Shown here: in pieces, positions 8,991 through 17,587 of the stretch
How positions within the stretch are numbered: position 1 is the stretch's first letter
How the letters are laid out: the number at the start of each line of letters is the position of its first letter
Program-made: the position numbers and the translations under genes
NCBI RefSeq assembly: GCF_002836355.1
Contig: NZ_PJCA01000031.1
Coordinates: 186,001-250,000, forward strand
Length of the DNA: 64,000 nucleotides
Source of the DNA: Moritella sp. Urea-trap-13
GTDB lineage: Bacteria; Pseudomonadota; Gammaproteobacteria; Enterobacterales; Moritellaceae
Reading direction: 5' to 3'
The notes under the pieces: model-generated
Told to the model about the DNA's origin: nothing
The model's database searches: none
The model's input: the letters and a program-made list of their open reading frames with translations, nothing else

Positions 8991-9881
8991 CTAAGTGTTA
9001 TGAAATAGTCGCTCTAACCTCGAGTGTAAAAACTCATAAAAACACTTCACTCTGGCACTGTGCTTGGAATCTTTATGATAAACAAACCACATAGCCTCTT
9101 CTGACTCTGGTGAGTTTAATGTCACTTGTACTAGCGATGGATAAAGTTTCGCTTGATGCTCGCCCATTGGACCAATGCCCATCCCTTCGATCACCGCTTG
9201 ATTTACATCAGGAAAGTGATTGCTCTGAAATACAATCCTCTCTTTATCAATGTTATCAACAATGTGACGGACGAAGGGGATCCGATATTTATCTGCGGTG
9301 GGTAATACCCAGTAATGGTCGTTAAGGGTGCTGTCTGTGCTTGGCTTACCAAATTCTGTTATATAATCCTTTGAAGCATAATAATTGGTTTTAAAACGCG
9401 TCAACTCTTTGACTATTAAATCTGCGCCGTTAGGTTTAGGACCAGCTCGCAAGGATACGTGAGCGGCGCCTGATTCTAATGGCACGATATCATCAGTAGA
9501 CAACACTTTAATACGAATGGCTGGATAGATATCTCTAAATGCTTTTAATGCAGGTGCGAGTTGTGAAGAATACGAACTGATTGTGGAAATCCGTAATTCG
9601 CCACTAATATTACTTTCTACATTTTGTAACTGATGCTCAAGTTTACTAAAGCGTGCAATCAGTTCGGGTAACTCTGCAAGGAGTATTGCACCTGCATCTG
9701 TGAGCTTATAGCCCCGTTGATGACGAAAGAATAGCTTAACCTCTAAGGCTGTTTCTAACTGATTTATTCGCCTTAATACCGTCGCGTGGTTGATATTTAG
9801 CGATTTACCTGCTTGGCTTAAGCTACCATCTATGGCTACTTGATAGGCTATTTTATAATCATCCCAAGATATATTTTTCAT
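8991..9881 (-). CDS. LysR-family transcriptional regulator
   Basis: A 296-residue protein with an N-terminal HTH (SLSQAGKSLNINHATVLRRI, residues about 19-38) and a LysR substrate-binding domain. The opening MKNISWDDYKIAYQVA resembles the subgroup that controls single redox or stress genes. It is divergently placed against the cytochrome b561/YceI pair at 10081 with a 199-base gap, making that pair a plausible target. It is not closely similar to the LysR at 7219. Confidence 0.9.
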   Translation of the reverse strand: MKNISWDDYKIAYQVAIDGSLSQAGKSLNINHATVLRRINQLETALEVKLFFRHQRGYKLTDAGAILLAELPELIARFSKLEHQLQNVESNISGELRISTISSYSSQLAPALKAFRDIYPAIRIKVLSTDDIVPLESGAAHVSLRAGPKPNGADLIVKELTRFKTNYYASKDYITEFGKPSTDSTLNDHYWVLPTADKYRIPFVRHIVDNIDKERIVFQSNHFPDVNQAVIEGMGIGPMGEHQAKLYPSLVQVTLNSPESEEAMWFVYHKDSKHSARVKCFYEFLHSRLERLFHNT

Positions 9882-10080
9882 ATGGAAATTCTTCTAATTA
9901 GGTTTTTAATTATTGAAGGCTGAAATGAAACAATCACTTATGTCAGGTCACCGAAATGGCGTTATTTAAGTTAATGTAAAAGTTCTGTGCATTTATGCAC
10001 AATAGTTTCGCATTAATAGCTATTTTTTAATAGTCAAAATACCATTATCATTAACTTACTGATGTAGGGGACACACTTGA

Positions 10081-10632
10081 ATGTTAAAAAATACCAAAAC
10101 AGCTTATGGTTGGATAGCAATTCTATTGCACTGGGTTATGGCGCTAGCTATTTTCGGCATGTTTGGCTTAGGTTTGTATATGGTTGAGCTGACCTATTAT
10201 GATGCCTGGTATAAAGGCTCGCTCGATTTACACAAGAGCATCGGCATTTTACTACTTGGCTTATTGTTACTCCGCACATTATGGCGTGGGATAAATATCA
10301 ATCCGGACAGTGCTGATCAGCATGCAAGTAAGTTTGAAGTGACGAGTGCGCATTTAGTACATCTAGGCCTATATCTACTTATGTTTACATTAATGCTATC
10401 TGGATACTTGATCTCGACAGCAGATGGCCGTGGTATTAGCGTATTTGAGCTCTTTACGATACCGGCTATTCCATTCTCTGTTGATAACCAAGAGGATATT
10501 GCTGGTCAGATACACGAAATTTTGGCATGGGCATTAGTACTCTTAGCTGGTGTACACGCGCTTGCTGCAATAAAGCATCATTTTATTAATAAGAACAATA
10601 CGCTCGTCCGTATGCTGAAAGTAAAAAAATAG
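10081..10632 (+). CDS. Cytochrome b561 family membrane protein (YceJ-like)
   Basis: A 183-residue protein with four predicted membrane helices and the b-haem ligand histidines in the expected helices (LLHWVMALA, DLHKSIGIL, AHLVHLGLYLLM, IHEILAWALVLLAGVHALAA). The family moves electrons across the inner membrane, often to or from quinones. As in E. coli yceJ-yceI, it sits directly upstream of a YceI gene on the same strand (80-base gap), so the two probably act together. Confidence 0.9.
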   Translation: MLKNTKTAYGWIAILLHWVMALAIFGMFGLGLYMVELTYYDAWYKGSLDLHKSIGILLLGLLLLRTLWRGININPDSADQHASKFEVTSAHLVHLGLYLLMFTLMLSGYLISTADGRGISVFELFTIPAIPFSVDNQEDIAGQIHEILAWALVLLAGVHALAAIKHHFINKNNTLVRMLKVKK

Positions 10633-10712
10633 AAAACAAATAATAACAGCGACTTTATCGGTTTTAAGACGTAATTAAAGCTGTAAATAATAAACATTAA
10701 AGGTAAATCCAA

Positions 10713-11312
10713 ATGGAAAAAACAATGAAAAAACAAATTTTAGCTGCAGCTATTGCAGCAAGTTCACTATTCGCTGCTGTCGCGCCAAATGTAGCTCAGG
10801 CTGCTGATTATAAAGTAGATGTAGCTGGCGCACATGCTTCTGTCCAGTTTAAAATTAAACATTTAGGTTACAGCTGGTTACTCGGACGCTTTAATACATT
10901 TGACGGTGGTTTTTCTTACGATGCTAAATCACCAAATGAATCACAAATCAACATGGTTATTGATACCACAAGTTTAGATTCAAACCATGCCGAGCGTGAT
11001 AAGCATTTAAAAAGTGATGATTTTCTTGATGTGAAAAAATTCCCGAAAGCAACATTTCAAAGTCAAAGCATGAATTTCAGTGATGCTGATCATGGTTCTG
11101 TGACAGGTGAATTTACCCTTAAAGGTATCACTAAAACCATCACTTTCCCTGTGACTAAAATCGGTGAAGGTTCTGATCCTTGGGGTGGTTACCGTGTTGG
11201 TTTTACTGGTCAAACAAGCCTCAAATTAACTGATTACGGCATTACGACTAATCTTGGTCCAGCCTCTACTCATGTTGAAATGACGTTGAATCTCGAAGGT
11301 GTACGCCAGTAA
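10713..11312 (+). CDS. yceI: YceI-family periplasmic isoprenoid-binding protein
   Basis: A 199-residue protein with a Sec signal peptide (cleavage about after VAQA) and a lipocalin-like beta-barrel: GAHASVQFKIKHLGYSWLLGRF, then DTTSLDSNHAERDKHLKSDDFLDVKKFPKATF, both diagnostic of YceI. Family members bind polyisoprenoids or quinone-like lipids in the periplasm. ATG 10713 follows AAAGG at a normal distance; ATG 10725 would give a more typical signal peptide, and the two cannot be separated by eye. It is paired with cytochrome b561 upstream. Confidence 0.93.
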   Translation: MEKTMKKQILAAAIAASSLFAAVAPNVAQAADYKVDVAGAHASVQFKIKHLGYSWLLGRFNTFDGGFSYDAKSPNESQINMVIDTTSLDSNHAERDKHLKSDDFLDVKKFPKATFQSQSMNFSDADHGSVTGEFTLKGITKTITFPVTKIGEGSDPWGGYRVGFTGQTSLKLTDYGITTNLGPASTHVEMTLNLEGVRQ

Positions 11313-11328
11313 AATCGCCTATTAATAT

Positions 11329-11374
11329 AAGCCAGTAACTACTTAATTGATAAAGTAGCTACTGGCTTTATTGT
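11329..11374 (+). terminator. Terminator after yceI
   Basis: AAGCCAGTAACTAC pairs with GTAGCTACTGGCTT (one mismatch), 12-base loop, followed by TATTGTTT. Confidence 0.7.
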
Positions 11375-11545
11375 TTGAAAATTTTAAAATTCAACGACCT
11401 TATCTAAATAGCCTTTCAAATTACATTTGTTTAAATAGCTACATTAATATTTACGCAGATTTAAGTCGTGTTTTATTTTATTTGGGTTGGCATAGTATTA
11501 TTTATTCAATAGAATATAGGCTCTGGGTATTGCTTGGCGTAAATA

Positions 11546-13531
11546 ATGAAGATAATTAAATCGGTTAGTATTATTTTAGTCGTAGGGGTGAGTCTATTGC
11601 TATTTATGCTGGGCCCATTTGGTTTATTTGATAATGATCGGCCTGTTGAAACTGATACCACAGTGGTATTTTCCCCTGATGAGTTACTTGTAAAGTTACC
11701 CCATGGCAACGCTTTACTTGAAATCCTCGATCTCTCCCGATTTGATGGCGATGAAGCGTTAATCAAAATTAATCTGTTGGCTGAGCTCCCCACATTTAAA
11801 GACCATCCTCTATACCAAGCTTATTATTTCATGGCCATGAATAACATCATGCTACGTTTAGGTCGCATTGACGATGCATCTACTTATGCCAAAAAATTAC
11901 TTGATTTCGCTGAACAAGAACAATTGCAATGGCTAAAAGCAAGCGCCTTGTCTGAATTGGCAATAGAACGCACCAAGCGTGGTGACCTTGATACTGCACT
12001 GACTTATTTAAATGAATCTGAAAGGATTGCAAAAGAGATTAATTACGAAGGACTATTAATCAAATCTTATAATTCATTGGGTGTGATTAGTATTCTTTCG
12101 AGCGATTATAGTAAAGCTCAAGAGTATTTTCATCAAGGCTTAAAACTGATTGAGACCAATCCTAAGCATTTGTACCACAGTAAAATAATCGGTAACTTGG
12201 CTGTTATTTACATTTACTTAGAAGAATGGAATAAGGCGATTGCATATATTGCTCAATCAAAGGAGATATACGGTCAAGATAAGCGGTTAGAACCTGCGAT
12301 TATGACGATCTTGTTGACCAATGAATCTAATGTCTATTTTCGTTTAGGTAATACTCTACAAGCTCGTAGGGCTTATGCTGAGGCCAGGCAGACACTAGAA
12401 AAAGATTCAAGTGCCAGATTACAAGCGGTAGTGTTGAATAGCTTATCTAATGTGCTTTATTTAGAGCAGCAATATGAATCTGCAATAGCTGAGTCTAATC
12501 GTTGTCTTGGTTTAGACGGTATACAAAAATTACCGCTGCAACGTGGGCTATGTTATAAAAGTAAAGCTCACAGTAATATGGCCTTGGGCAATTATAGTGC
12601 TGCCATTGAAGACTTACATGCTTCGATTAAAGATAATATTAAAATAGCCCATACCGCTTATATTACTGGCAATTATAAATCGTTATCACAAGCGTATGAG
12701 AAATTAGGTAATAGTAGCGATGCACTGAAGTATTTTAAGCTGTATTACCTAGGGGATAAGGAAGTGCTATTTGATCAGCGCCAAAGTGAATTATACCTGC
12801 TTGAAGAGTCATTTAATGCCGAAGCAGCACGTAACGCATTCGCACTGTTAAAAACCAAGAATGAAATACAAGACCTTGAGTTAGAGGGGCAAACGCTTGT
12901 GACTCGGGTTATTTTAGGCGTGACATTTTGTGTCTTGCTAGCCCTAGGTTATGTGATTAAAAAGAACCTCGACATTGAGAATAAAAATCAACTACTGCAA
13001 TATTCAAATACCAACTTAGTTGAGTTATCAACGCGGGATGCACTAACTGGTTTGTATAACCGCCGTCATTTTGATCAGTTTATACTGAGTTTAAAACAAG
13101 ATAACTCCGTGTATCGAGACTCAAACTTCACCATCGCTATAATGGACTTGGATCATTTCAAAAAAATTAATGATAATTATGGTCATGATGTTGGTGATGC
13201 CGTTTTAATTAACGTCGCAAAACGTTTTCTTTTACAGCTGCCGTCGTCAGGTTTAATTATCCGTTGGGGTGGGGAAGAGTTTATTTGTGTTATTGAAGAT
13301 CAAGATGATATTTCGAGTCTAGATCAGCTACACAAAGTGTGGAAGGTAATAAAAGACGTGCCTGTCGCCACGGTCGCTGGTGATATCGATATTACAATAT
13401 CGATTGGCGCGGTTACTGACGTCTCAGTTTCGCAGTTAATGATGAACCACGCTGAGCTGATAAAGCGGGCAGATGAACGGCTATACAAAGCTAAGCACAG
13501 TGGCCGTAATCAAATTATCGCAGTAGATTAA
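11546..13531 (+). CDS. TPR-containing membrane diguanylate cyclase (GGDEF)
   Basis: A 661-residue protein: N-terminal hydrophobic anchor (residues about 4-26), a series of tetratricopeptide-like repeats in what is probably a periplasmic region (about 85-420), a second membrane helix (LVTRVILGVTFCVLLALGYVI), then a GGDEF domain with DALTGLYNRRHF, the Mg-binding IMDLDHFKKIND and the active-site signature RWGGEEF. It should make cyclic di-GMP in response to something sensed outside. The allosteric RxxD inhibitory site expected just before GGEEF is absent (PSSG there), so feedback inhibition by c-di-GMP is unlikely. The gene stands alone. Confidence 0.92.
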   Translation: MKIIKSVSIILVVGVSLLLFMLGPFGLFDNDRPVETDTTVVFSPDELLVKLPHGNALLEILDLSRFDGDEALIKINLLAELPTFKDHPLYQAYYFMAMNNIMLRLGRIDDASTYAKKLLDFAEQEQLQWLKASALSELAIERTKRGDLDTALTYLNESERIAKEINYEGLLIKSYNSLGVISILSSDYSKAQEYFHQGLKLIETNPKHLYHSKIIGNLAVIYIYLEEWNKAIAYIAQSKEIYGQDKRLEPAIMTILLTNESNVYFRLGNTLQARRAYAEARQTLEKDSSARLQAVVLNSLSNVLYLEQQYESAIAESNRCLGLDGIQKLPLQRGLCYKSKAHSNMALGNYSAAIEDLHASIKDNIKIAHTAYITGNYKSLSQAYEKLGNSSDALKYFKLYYLGDKEVLFDQRQSELYLLEESFNAEAARNAFALLKTKNEIQDLELEGQTLVTRVILGVTFCVLLALGYVIKKNLDIENKNQLLQYSNTNLVELSTRDALTGLYNRRHFDQFILSLKQDNSVYRDSNFTIAIMDLDHFKKINDNYGHDVGDAVLINVAKRFLLQLPSSGLIIRWGGEEFICVIEDQDDISSLDQLHKVWKVIKDVPVATVAGDIDITISIGAVTDVSVSQLMMNHAELIKRADERLYKAKHSGRNQIIAVD

Positions 13532-13609
13532 AGCTCCGAATATACTGTTAACTATTATGATTTTGTAGTACTTTGCTTGCACAAATAATTAAAGAATATT
13601 TTCGGAGCT
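13532..13609 (+). promoter_or_regulatory. Inverted repeat that could mask the ribosome site of the SGNH hydrolase
   Basis: AGCTCCGA (13532-13539) is a perfect reverse complement of TCGGAGCT (13602-13609), enclosing 62 bases. The right arm contains GGAG at 13604-13607, the only good ribosome site for ATG 13617. Pairing would hide it. This could instead be a rho-independent-like fold without a U-tract, or chance. Confidence 0.35.
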
Positions 13610-13616
13610 AGGGTAT

Positions 13617-14234
13617 ATGGCGAGCATAATTTGTTTTGGTGATAGTATTACTCGTGGTGAAAGTGACGCTGACTATGGTGGTTGGGCTGACCGCATTAAA
13701 ACTCGCTTAATTAAACAGTTTTTAGAAACGGCTAAAGAGAGAGTCAGTGTCTTCAATATGGGCATTAGCGGCGAAACCACTGATGGTTTGATGCAACGTT
13801 TTCCACATGAGTTTGTTACTAGACTTTCAGACGATAAGAAAAATACCGTACTGTTTGGTTATGGTGCGAACGACCTTGCTAATCAAGACGGTAAATTTCT
13901 GGTTACCATCGAATCTTATATTGATAACTTAAGTCACTGTATTGAGTTTGCACTTGAGAAAGAAGCATCAGTGGTATTAATTAATGTTACGCCAATAGCT
14001 GCTCACCTTGATGGTATCCCGAATGTAAACAATCGTATTCGTAATGATGAAACGATTCGTCGCTACAACCAAGCATTATTGGCTTTGTCGGTGAAGTATA
14101 GTGTCAATTTGATTGATGTTTACACGCCATTCAATGACCGTAAAGAAGACTATTTAACGGCCGATGGTTTACACCCAAATAGTGCGGGTCACGAGTTGTT
14201 ATATCAAGTAATAAGCTTGTCTTTGTTGTCGTAA
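13617..14234 (+). CDS. SGNH/GDSL-family lipase/esterase
   Basis: A 205-residue hydrolase with all four SGNH blocks: block I GDSITRG (Ser near residue 10), block II Gly in GISGETT, block III GANDL (Asn), and block V DGLHPNSAGH with the catalytic Asp/His. There is no signal peptide, so it is probably cytoplasmic. The family cleaves ester bonds in lipids or acetylated sugars; the substrate is unknown. The gene is not obviously part of an operon. Confidence 0.9.
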   Translation: MASIICFGDSITRGESDADYGGWADRIKTRLIKQFLETAKERVSVFNMGISGETTDGLMQRFPHEFVTRLSDDKKNTVLFGYGANDLANQDGKFLVTIESYIDNLSHCIEFALEKEASVVLINVTPIAAHLDGIPNVNNRIRNDETIRRYNQALLALSVKYSVNLIDVYTPFNDRKEDYLTADGLHPNSAGHELLYQVISLSLLS

Positions 14235-14327
14235 TCTTACTATGTCAGTGTTGATAGGCATTAAATAAACAGTAAGTGTTGTGTAATACAGATGATTGCA
14301 TGAATTTTGACCTACATAACACTTAAG

Positions 14328-14341
14328 TGTTCGTTTTCTTG
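14328..14341. repeat. 14-bp perfect palindrome upstream of the TIGR02647-like gene
   Basis: AACACTTAAGTGTT is self-complementary over its full length. The half-site AAGTGTT also occurs at 14274-14280. Both lie in the 14235-14443 gap, about 100 bases before the next start codon. This is an operator-like arrangement, but no regulator can be named. Confidence 0.4.
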
Positions 14342-14443
14342 GAGTTTTTTTTGATCTACCCCTATTAACTCTATTATTAATTTTGCAATCTTAGTTAAAG
14401 CCCCTATGATGAAACTTCTCCTATTTAAGAAAAGCGAGCAATT

Positions 14444-14680
14444 ATGACTAACAACTATTCTGATACACTGTTTGAAGAAATGAAATTACTGGCTAAATTC
14501 CCAACAAAATCTCACTTAGAAGGCATTAAGGTTCATAATGAAGCCGGCCCCTCTGTCATCAGTGCTGCGAAATCACTTTTTGATAAAGGTCTTATTACAC
14601 GAGACGACGGTGGGTATTTAACCGATAGCGGTATTGAAATAGCAGATCACCTACACAGAGTTTTAGCACCATTGAGCTAA
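14444..14680 (+). CDS. Small TIGR02647-like protein
   Basis: A 78-residue soluble protein. The pattern of an N-terminal helix (ELMKLL-like), KVHNEAGPSVISAAKSLFDKGLITRDDGGYLTDSGIEIADH and short C-terminus matches my memory of the TIGR02647 family found across Vibrio, Shewanella and Pseudomonas, sometimes labelled DNA-binding. The GLIT..DGGYLT segment looks like a winged-helix wing. ATG 14444 follows AAAAGCGAGCAATT with a weak ribosome site. It is flanked by hairpins on its 3' side. Function is unknown. Confidence 0.7.
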   Translation: MTNNYSDTLFEEMKLLAKFPTKSHLEGIKVHNEAGPSVISAAKSLFDKGLITRDDGGYLTDSGIEIADHLHRVLAPLS

Positions 14681-14700
14681 AATAATGCGATTAGCTCAAG

Positions 14701-14742
14701 CAGTTAGTCGCTGTGATATGGTCGACTAACTGCAATCTTTTC
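14701..14742 (+). terminator. Terminator-like hairpin after the small protein gene
   Basis: CAGTTAGTCG (14701-14710) pairs perfectly with CGACTAACTG (14723-14732), then CAATCTTTTCT. A second hairpin TGAGCTAA/TTAGCTCA (14673-14698) sits immediately before it and includes the stop codon. Confidence 0.6.
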
Positions 14743-14748
14743 TATTTC

Positions 14749-14804
14749 CCTACCTACCTACCTACCTACCTACCTACCTACTTACCTACTTACCTACTGA
14801 CCTA
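14749..14804. repeat. CCTA tetranucleotide microsatellite containing the WS/DGAT stop codon
   Basis: Fourteen consecutive 4-base units: eight perfect CCTA copies (14749-14780), then CTTA, CCTA, CTTA, CCTA, CTGA, CCTA. On the minus strand this reads TAGG repeats, and the first TAG is the stop codon of the acyltransferase gene. The perfect copies are distal to the stop and the degenerate ones adjoin the gene. Confidence 0.95.
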
Positions 14805-16343
14805 AGCTGTTTCACATAATCGTGAGTCTTCAATATCAACTTCTGGACGCGGATTTAGCTGCCCAAGGTTATTAACAATATCAGTTATATTATTAATACT
14901 TTCTTGCTTAATATCTTCCTCAAGGTCTGAAGGTGATAATAAATTAATATGCTCAGCAACACTCGCTATCGCGCTGTCTAACACCTCACTCTCAAGTGCA
15001 GTAAAAGCATCTTCAATGTAATCCGCTAATTCGGTTAAATCTGGTAATGCGGAGCGACAAGCAATAAGTCCCACGTGAATTGAACCGTTGTAGCTATAGA
15101 GGGTAATGTTGAGTGACATACCTGGCGGTAATACCGAGATAGGGAAGCACTTATCCATTTTCGCGCCCATCATGTATAAGGCTTTACTTGGCCCTGGGAC
15201 GTTAGAGATTAATACATTGCCCATTGGTGGCAAGATGGTATCTAAGTTTAGTAATTCACTGGCAGCCGCTAAACCTTGGCTTGCTAATGTATAACTGGTT
15301 AACGCTTCTTTGGTTAACAGTTTCGTTTCACTTTTCAGCTTTTGGCATGACTCTTTGACTGTCATTAAGCGTTCTAATGGACGCTCACCTGCGTAGGCTA
15401 ATTCAACTAAACTAATCGCCACTTGGTTGTTTGACTCTGTGTCAGAGGCATCACGTAAACTCATTGGCATTTGTGCTACTAGTGGTTTTTTAAGTACGAC
15501 GTTATGGGTTGCTAAGTAGCTGTGTATCGCCATATCACAAATGGTGACTATCACGTCGTTAATCGTTGCGCCTGTAACACGACCGAGTGTTTTTATACGT
15601 GCTAAAGGTAGTGATGTCATTGCCGCGCGACGTGCACGTTTTGGGCTGACTGAAAACGGAGTTTTAGGCGCCATGAATGGTGTCGGCATATCGGCTTTAT
15701 ACATGTTCGTTGCTTGGAACAGTAATTTGGCTGTTAACTTAGTCAATGATGGTATGGATTTAACATGTCCAGTGACTAGCTTAGATGTATCTGTGAGCAG
15801 TGTTAATGTACTTTTCGCTACGCGTTCTTTTTGTCGACGTTCTACAGACCAGAATGCTGTCATTGGTGATTCAGCATTTTTGCTTAAGTAAGCCATTAGC
15901 AGTTGATTTGCTTTGGCACCGTCAGTAAATGCATGGTGAACCTTAACGTAAATAGCAAATTTGTTATCTGCTAAACCATCAATAAGGATCATTTCCCACA
16001 ATGGACGGTTACGATCAAGTAAGGTTTCATGCTGGTGTTCAACAAAGCTAAGCAATTGATTGTCATTACCCGGTTGTGGCAGCATGGCGAAACGTACGTG
16101 ATATGACAGGTCTATATTGTTATCTTCTTGCCAGAAGTATTGCCCGGTCATTTGCTTCTTTAATTTTTGGTTGAACGGTTGTTTAACATCTTGTTGCGAC
16201 ATTAAATTATCAAATAGGTCTCGACTAAAATTGCCTTGATAGTTTTCTGGTGTTGAGAATATTTGTAATCCAGCGACATGTTTTGGGCTTGTTACTGTTT
16301 CTGTGTATAAAAAACCCATATCAACTAACGTGAGTGCTTCCAT
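14802..16343 (-). CDS. Wax ester synthase/diacylglycerol acyltransferase (WS/DGAT) family O-acyltransferase
   Basis: A 513-residue protein from ATG 16343 (MEALTLVDMG). AGGA lies 7 bases before this ATG but overlaps the upstream ATG 16349, and the paralogue at 33694-35298 starts at the same residue. The acyl-CoA acyltransferase motif HHAFTDG is at about residues 136-142. The C-terminal domain has the PLVAQMPMSLR and NVPGP elements of the family (PF03007/PF06974). These enzymes make wax esters and triacylglycerol at the membrane from fatty alcohols or diacylglycerol and acyl-CoA. It is one of two close paralogues in this window. The stop codon lies inside a CCTA microsatellite. Confidence 0.93.
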   Translation of the reverse strand: MEALTLVDMGFLYTETVTSPKHVAGLQIFSTPENYQGNFSRDLFDNLMSQQDVKQPFNQKLKKQMTGQYFWQEDNNIDLSYHVRFAMLPQPGNDNQLLSFVEHQHETLLDRNRPLWEMILIDGLADNKFAIYVKVHHAFTDGAKANQLLMAYLSKNAESPMTAFWSVERRQKERVAKSTLTLLTDTSKLVTGHVKSIPSLTKLTAKLLFQATNMYKADMPTPFMAPKTPFSVSPKRARRAAMTSLPLARIKTLGRVTGATINDVIVTICDMAIHSYLATHNVVLKKPLVAQMPMSLRDASDTESNNQVAISLVELAYAGERPLERLMTVKESCQKLKSETKLLTKEALTSYTLASQGLAAASELLNLDTILPPMGNVLISNVPGPSKALYMMGAKMDKCFPISVLPPGMSLNITLYSYNGSIHVGLIACRSALPDLTELADYIEDAFTALESEVLDSAIASVAEHINLLSPSDLEEDIKQESINNITDIVNNLGQLNPRPEVDIEDSRLCETA

Positions 16344-16751
16344 AGTCATTTCCTATTTTTAATGAGATTGATAGTTTGCGTCCGATTGAGCCGTACCGCA
16401 CATACCATCACATTTGATGTTATGACTTACTGTCACGGATGTTGAATTTATGTACATAATACACTTGTACTCCCAAAGGAATATATCGTTTTGACATTAA
16501 TTTACCTAAACGATATATTTATATGGCTTGCTGACGTAATTTTAAATAGTTGAATTTAAAGGTTTAAATTAACATTTGAAATGTTTATTTAATATTTAGA
16601 ATTGGCGCAGCATGATTTTGGCATTAAAATAAGATATTCAACTGTATGAATTTGTTATTGAGGGGCGGTTATCGGTAATGTTATGAATGGTTAGTTTTTA
16701 ATGCTGCCTGTAACAGTAAAGTAGATAGGGCATAAGTCGCTAAAGCGCGAG
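16344..16751. other. Intergenic region between PPTase end and WS/DGAT start
   Basis: A 408-base AT-rich gap on the leader side of the acyltransferase and the 3' side of the phosphopantetheinyl transferase. It contains the 12-bp inverted repeat listed separately, and no open frame I can support. Promoters for the acyltransferase presumably lie between about 16380 and 16520. Confidence 0.6.
16480..16519. promoter_or_regulatory. Perfect 12-bp inverted repeat upstream of WS/DGAT
   Basis: AATATATCGTTT (16480-16491) and AAACGATATATT (16508-16519) are exact reverse complements with a 16-base spacer, 137-176 bases upstream of the acyltransferase start. No U-tract follows, so it looks more like a pair of operator half-sites or a cruciform-prone element than a terminator. 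No similar repeat was seen upstream of the paralogue at 35298. Confidence 0.45.
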
Positions 16752-17585
16752 TTATTTAGTACCAGGCTTAAAAATAATTGTTTCAGTGATACCAATGAGT
16801 GGAGTTGAATTGAAAAAGCGCATTTTATACTCGGTATGTTGATTATTACTTGTCGCGCGCACAGCCAGAGCAACACGATGGTTGTTATTGGGGTAGAACA
16901 GCCAATTACGCCAAATACTAGCATCATCAATACGGTGAGGTGCAAAGCTTAATTTAATATCATCAATACAGTGCCGATGCTCTTGTAGATGTTCAGGCTG
17001 GTGGCGTGCGGGTAGGGTGAAACTGAAGTCTTTCAACGGAATTGATAAACCCAACCCCCACGCTTTGATGTAGGACTCTTTTAATGTCCAGTAATCAAAA
17101 AACCGACTAGTTTGCTGCGTTGTAGGTTGAGCAAGTAAATCATTTACCTCAACGTCCGAAAATGAATATTTAGCGATACTCAATACATCACTTTTACGCT
17201 GAATGTTTTCTACATCACAACCTATATCATCATTAAGCATGACCGCACAAATGATTAAATTATCGGTATGGCTAATATTAAAGCGTAGCGCTAGCGGTGG
17301 ATTAACAATCTCAGGTTTGTCTTTCACCCCTTTTACAAACTGCCAATCTACTGGCGATACATCAGCATAGTGTGATAATAAGTCACGGACAAAAGCGCGA
17401 GTAACCAACGCACTATGGCGGTCTTTTTCAAACCGAAAGCGTTGCTGTTTTACGATTTCTTCTGCCGATAACAACTGGCTATAAGCACCTAACAATTCAG
17501 GCTGTTGGATCGTTTGCGGAGCAACCGACCATAAATGGATTTCATTTGTGGCGAGGGTGAGTTTATCTTTTACGCCGCTGTGCAT
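16752..17585 (-). CDS. Sfp-type 4'-phosphopantetheinyl transferase
   Basis: A 277-residue enzyme from ATG 17585; the stop of the preceding ECF gene is only 2 bases upstream, so the longer in-frame opening to 17711 overlaps that gene and is rejected. Family motifs are clear: FNISHT (residues 102-107), IGCDVENI (121-128, Mg ligands Asp124 and Glu126) and FFDYWTLKESYIKAWG (162-177, Glu170). It moves the phosphopantetheine arm of CoA onto carrier-protein domains of polyketide, peptide or polyunsaturated-fatty-acid synthases. No such synthase is in the window. In marine Moritella/Shewanella-type bacteria a separately encoded Sfp enzyme (PfaE) activates the PUFA synthase, a possible role by analogy only. 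Confidence 0.92.
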   Translation of the reverse strand: MHSGVKDKLTLATNEIHLWSVAPQTIQQPELLGAYSQLLSAEEIVKQQRFRFEKDRHSALVTRAFVRDLLSHYADVSPVDWQFVKGVKDKPEIVNPPLALRFNISHTDNLIICAVMLNDDIGCDVENIQRKSDVLSIAKYSFSDVEVNDLLAQPTTQQTSRFFDYWTLKESYIKAWGLGLSIPLKDFSFTLPARHQPEHLQEHRHCIDDIKLSFAPHRIDDASIWRNWLFYPNNNHRVALAVRATSNNQHTEYKMRFFNSTPLIGITETIIFKPGTK

Positions 17586-17587
17586 AA

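Noticed and set aside
11371-11559. Short open frame (62 codons) before the GGDEF gene
   Set aside because: TTG start without ribosome site, overlaps the GGDEF start and has no recognisable protein features.
14749-14804. CRISPR-like array
   Set aside because: The units are 4 bases and contiguous without spacers; it is a microsatellite.
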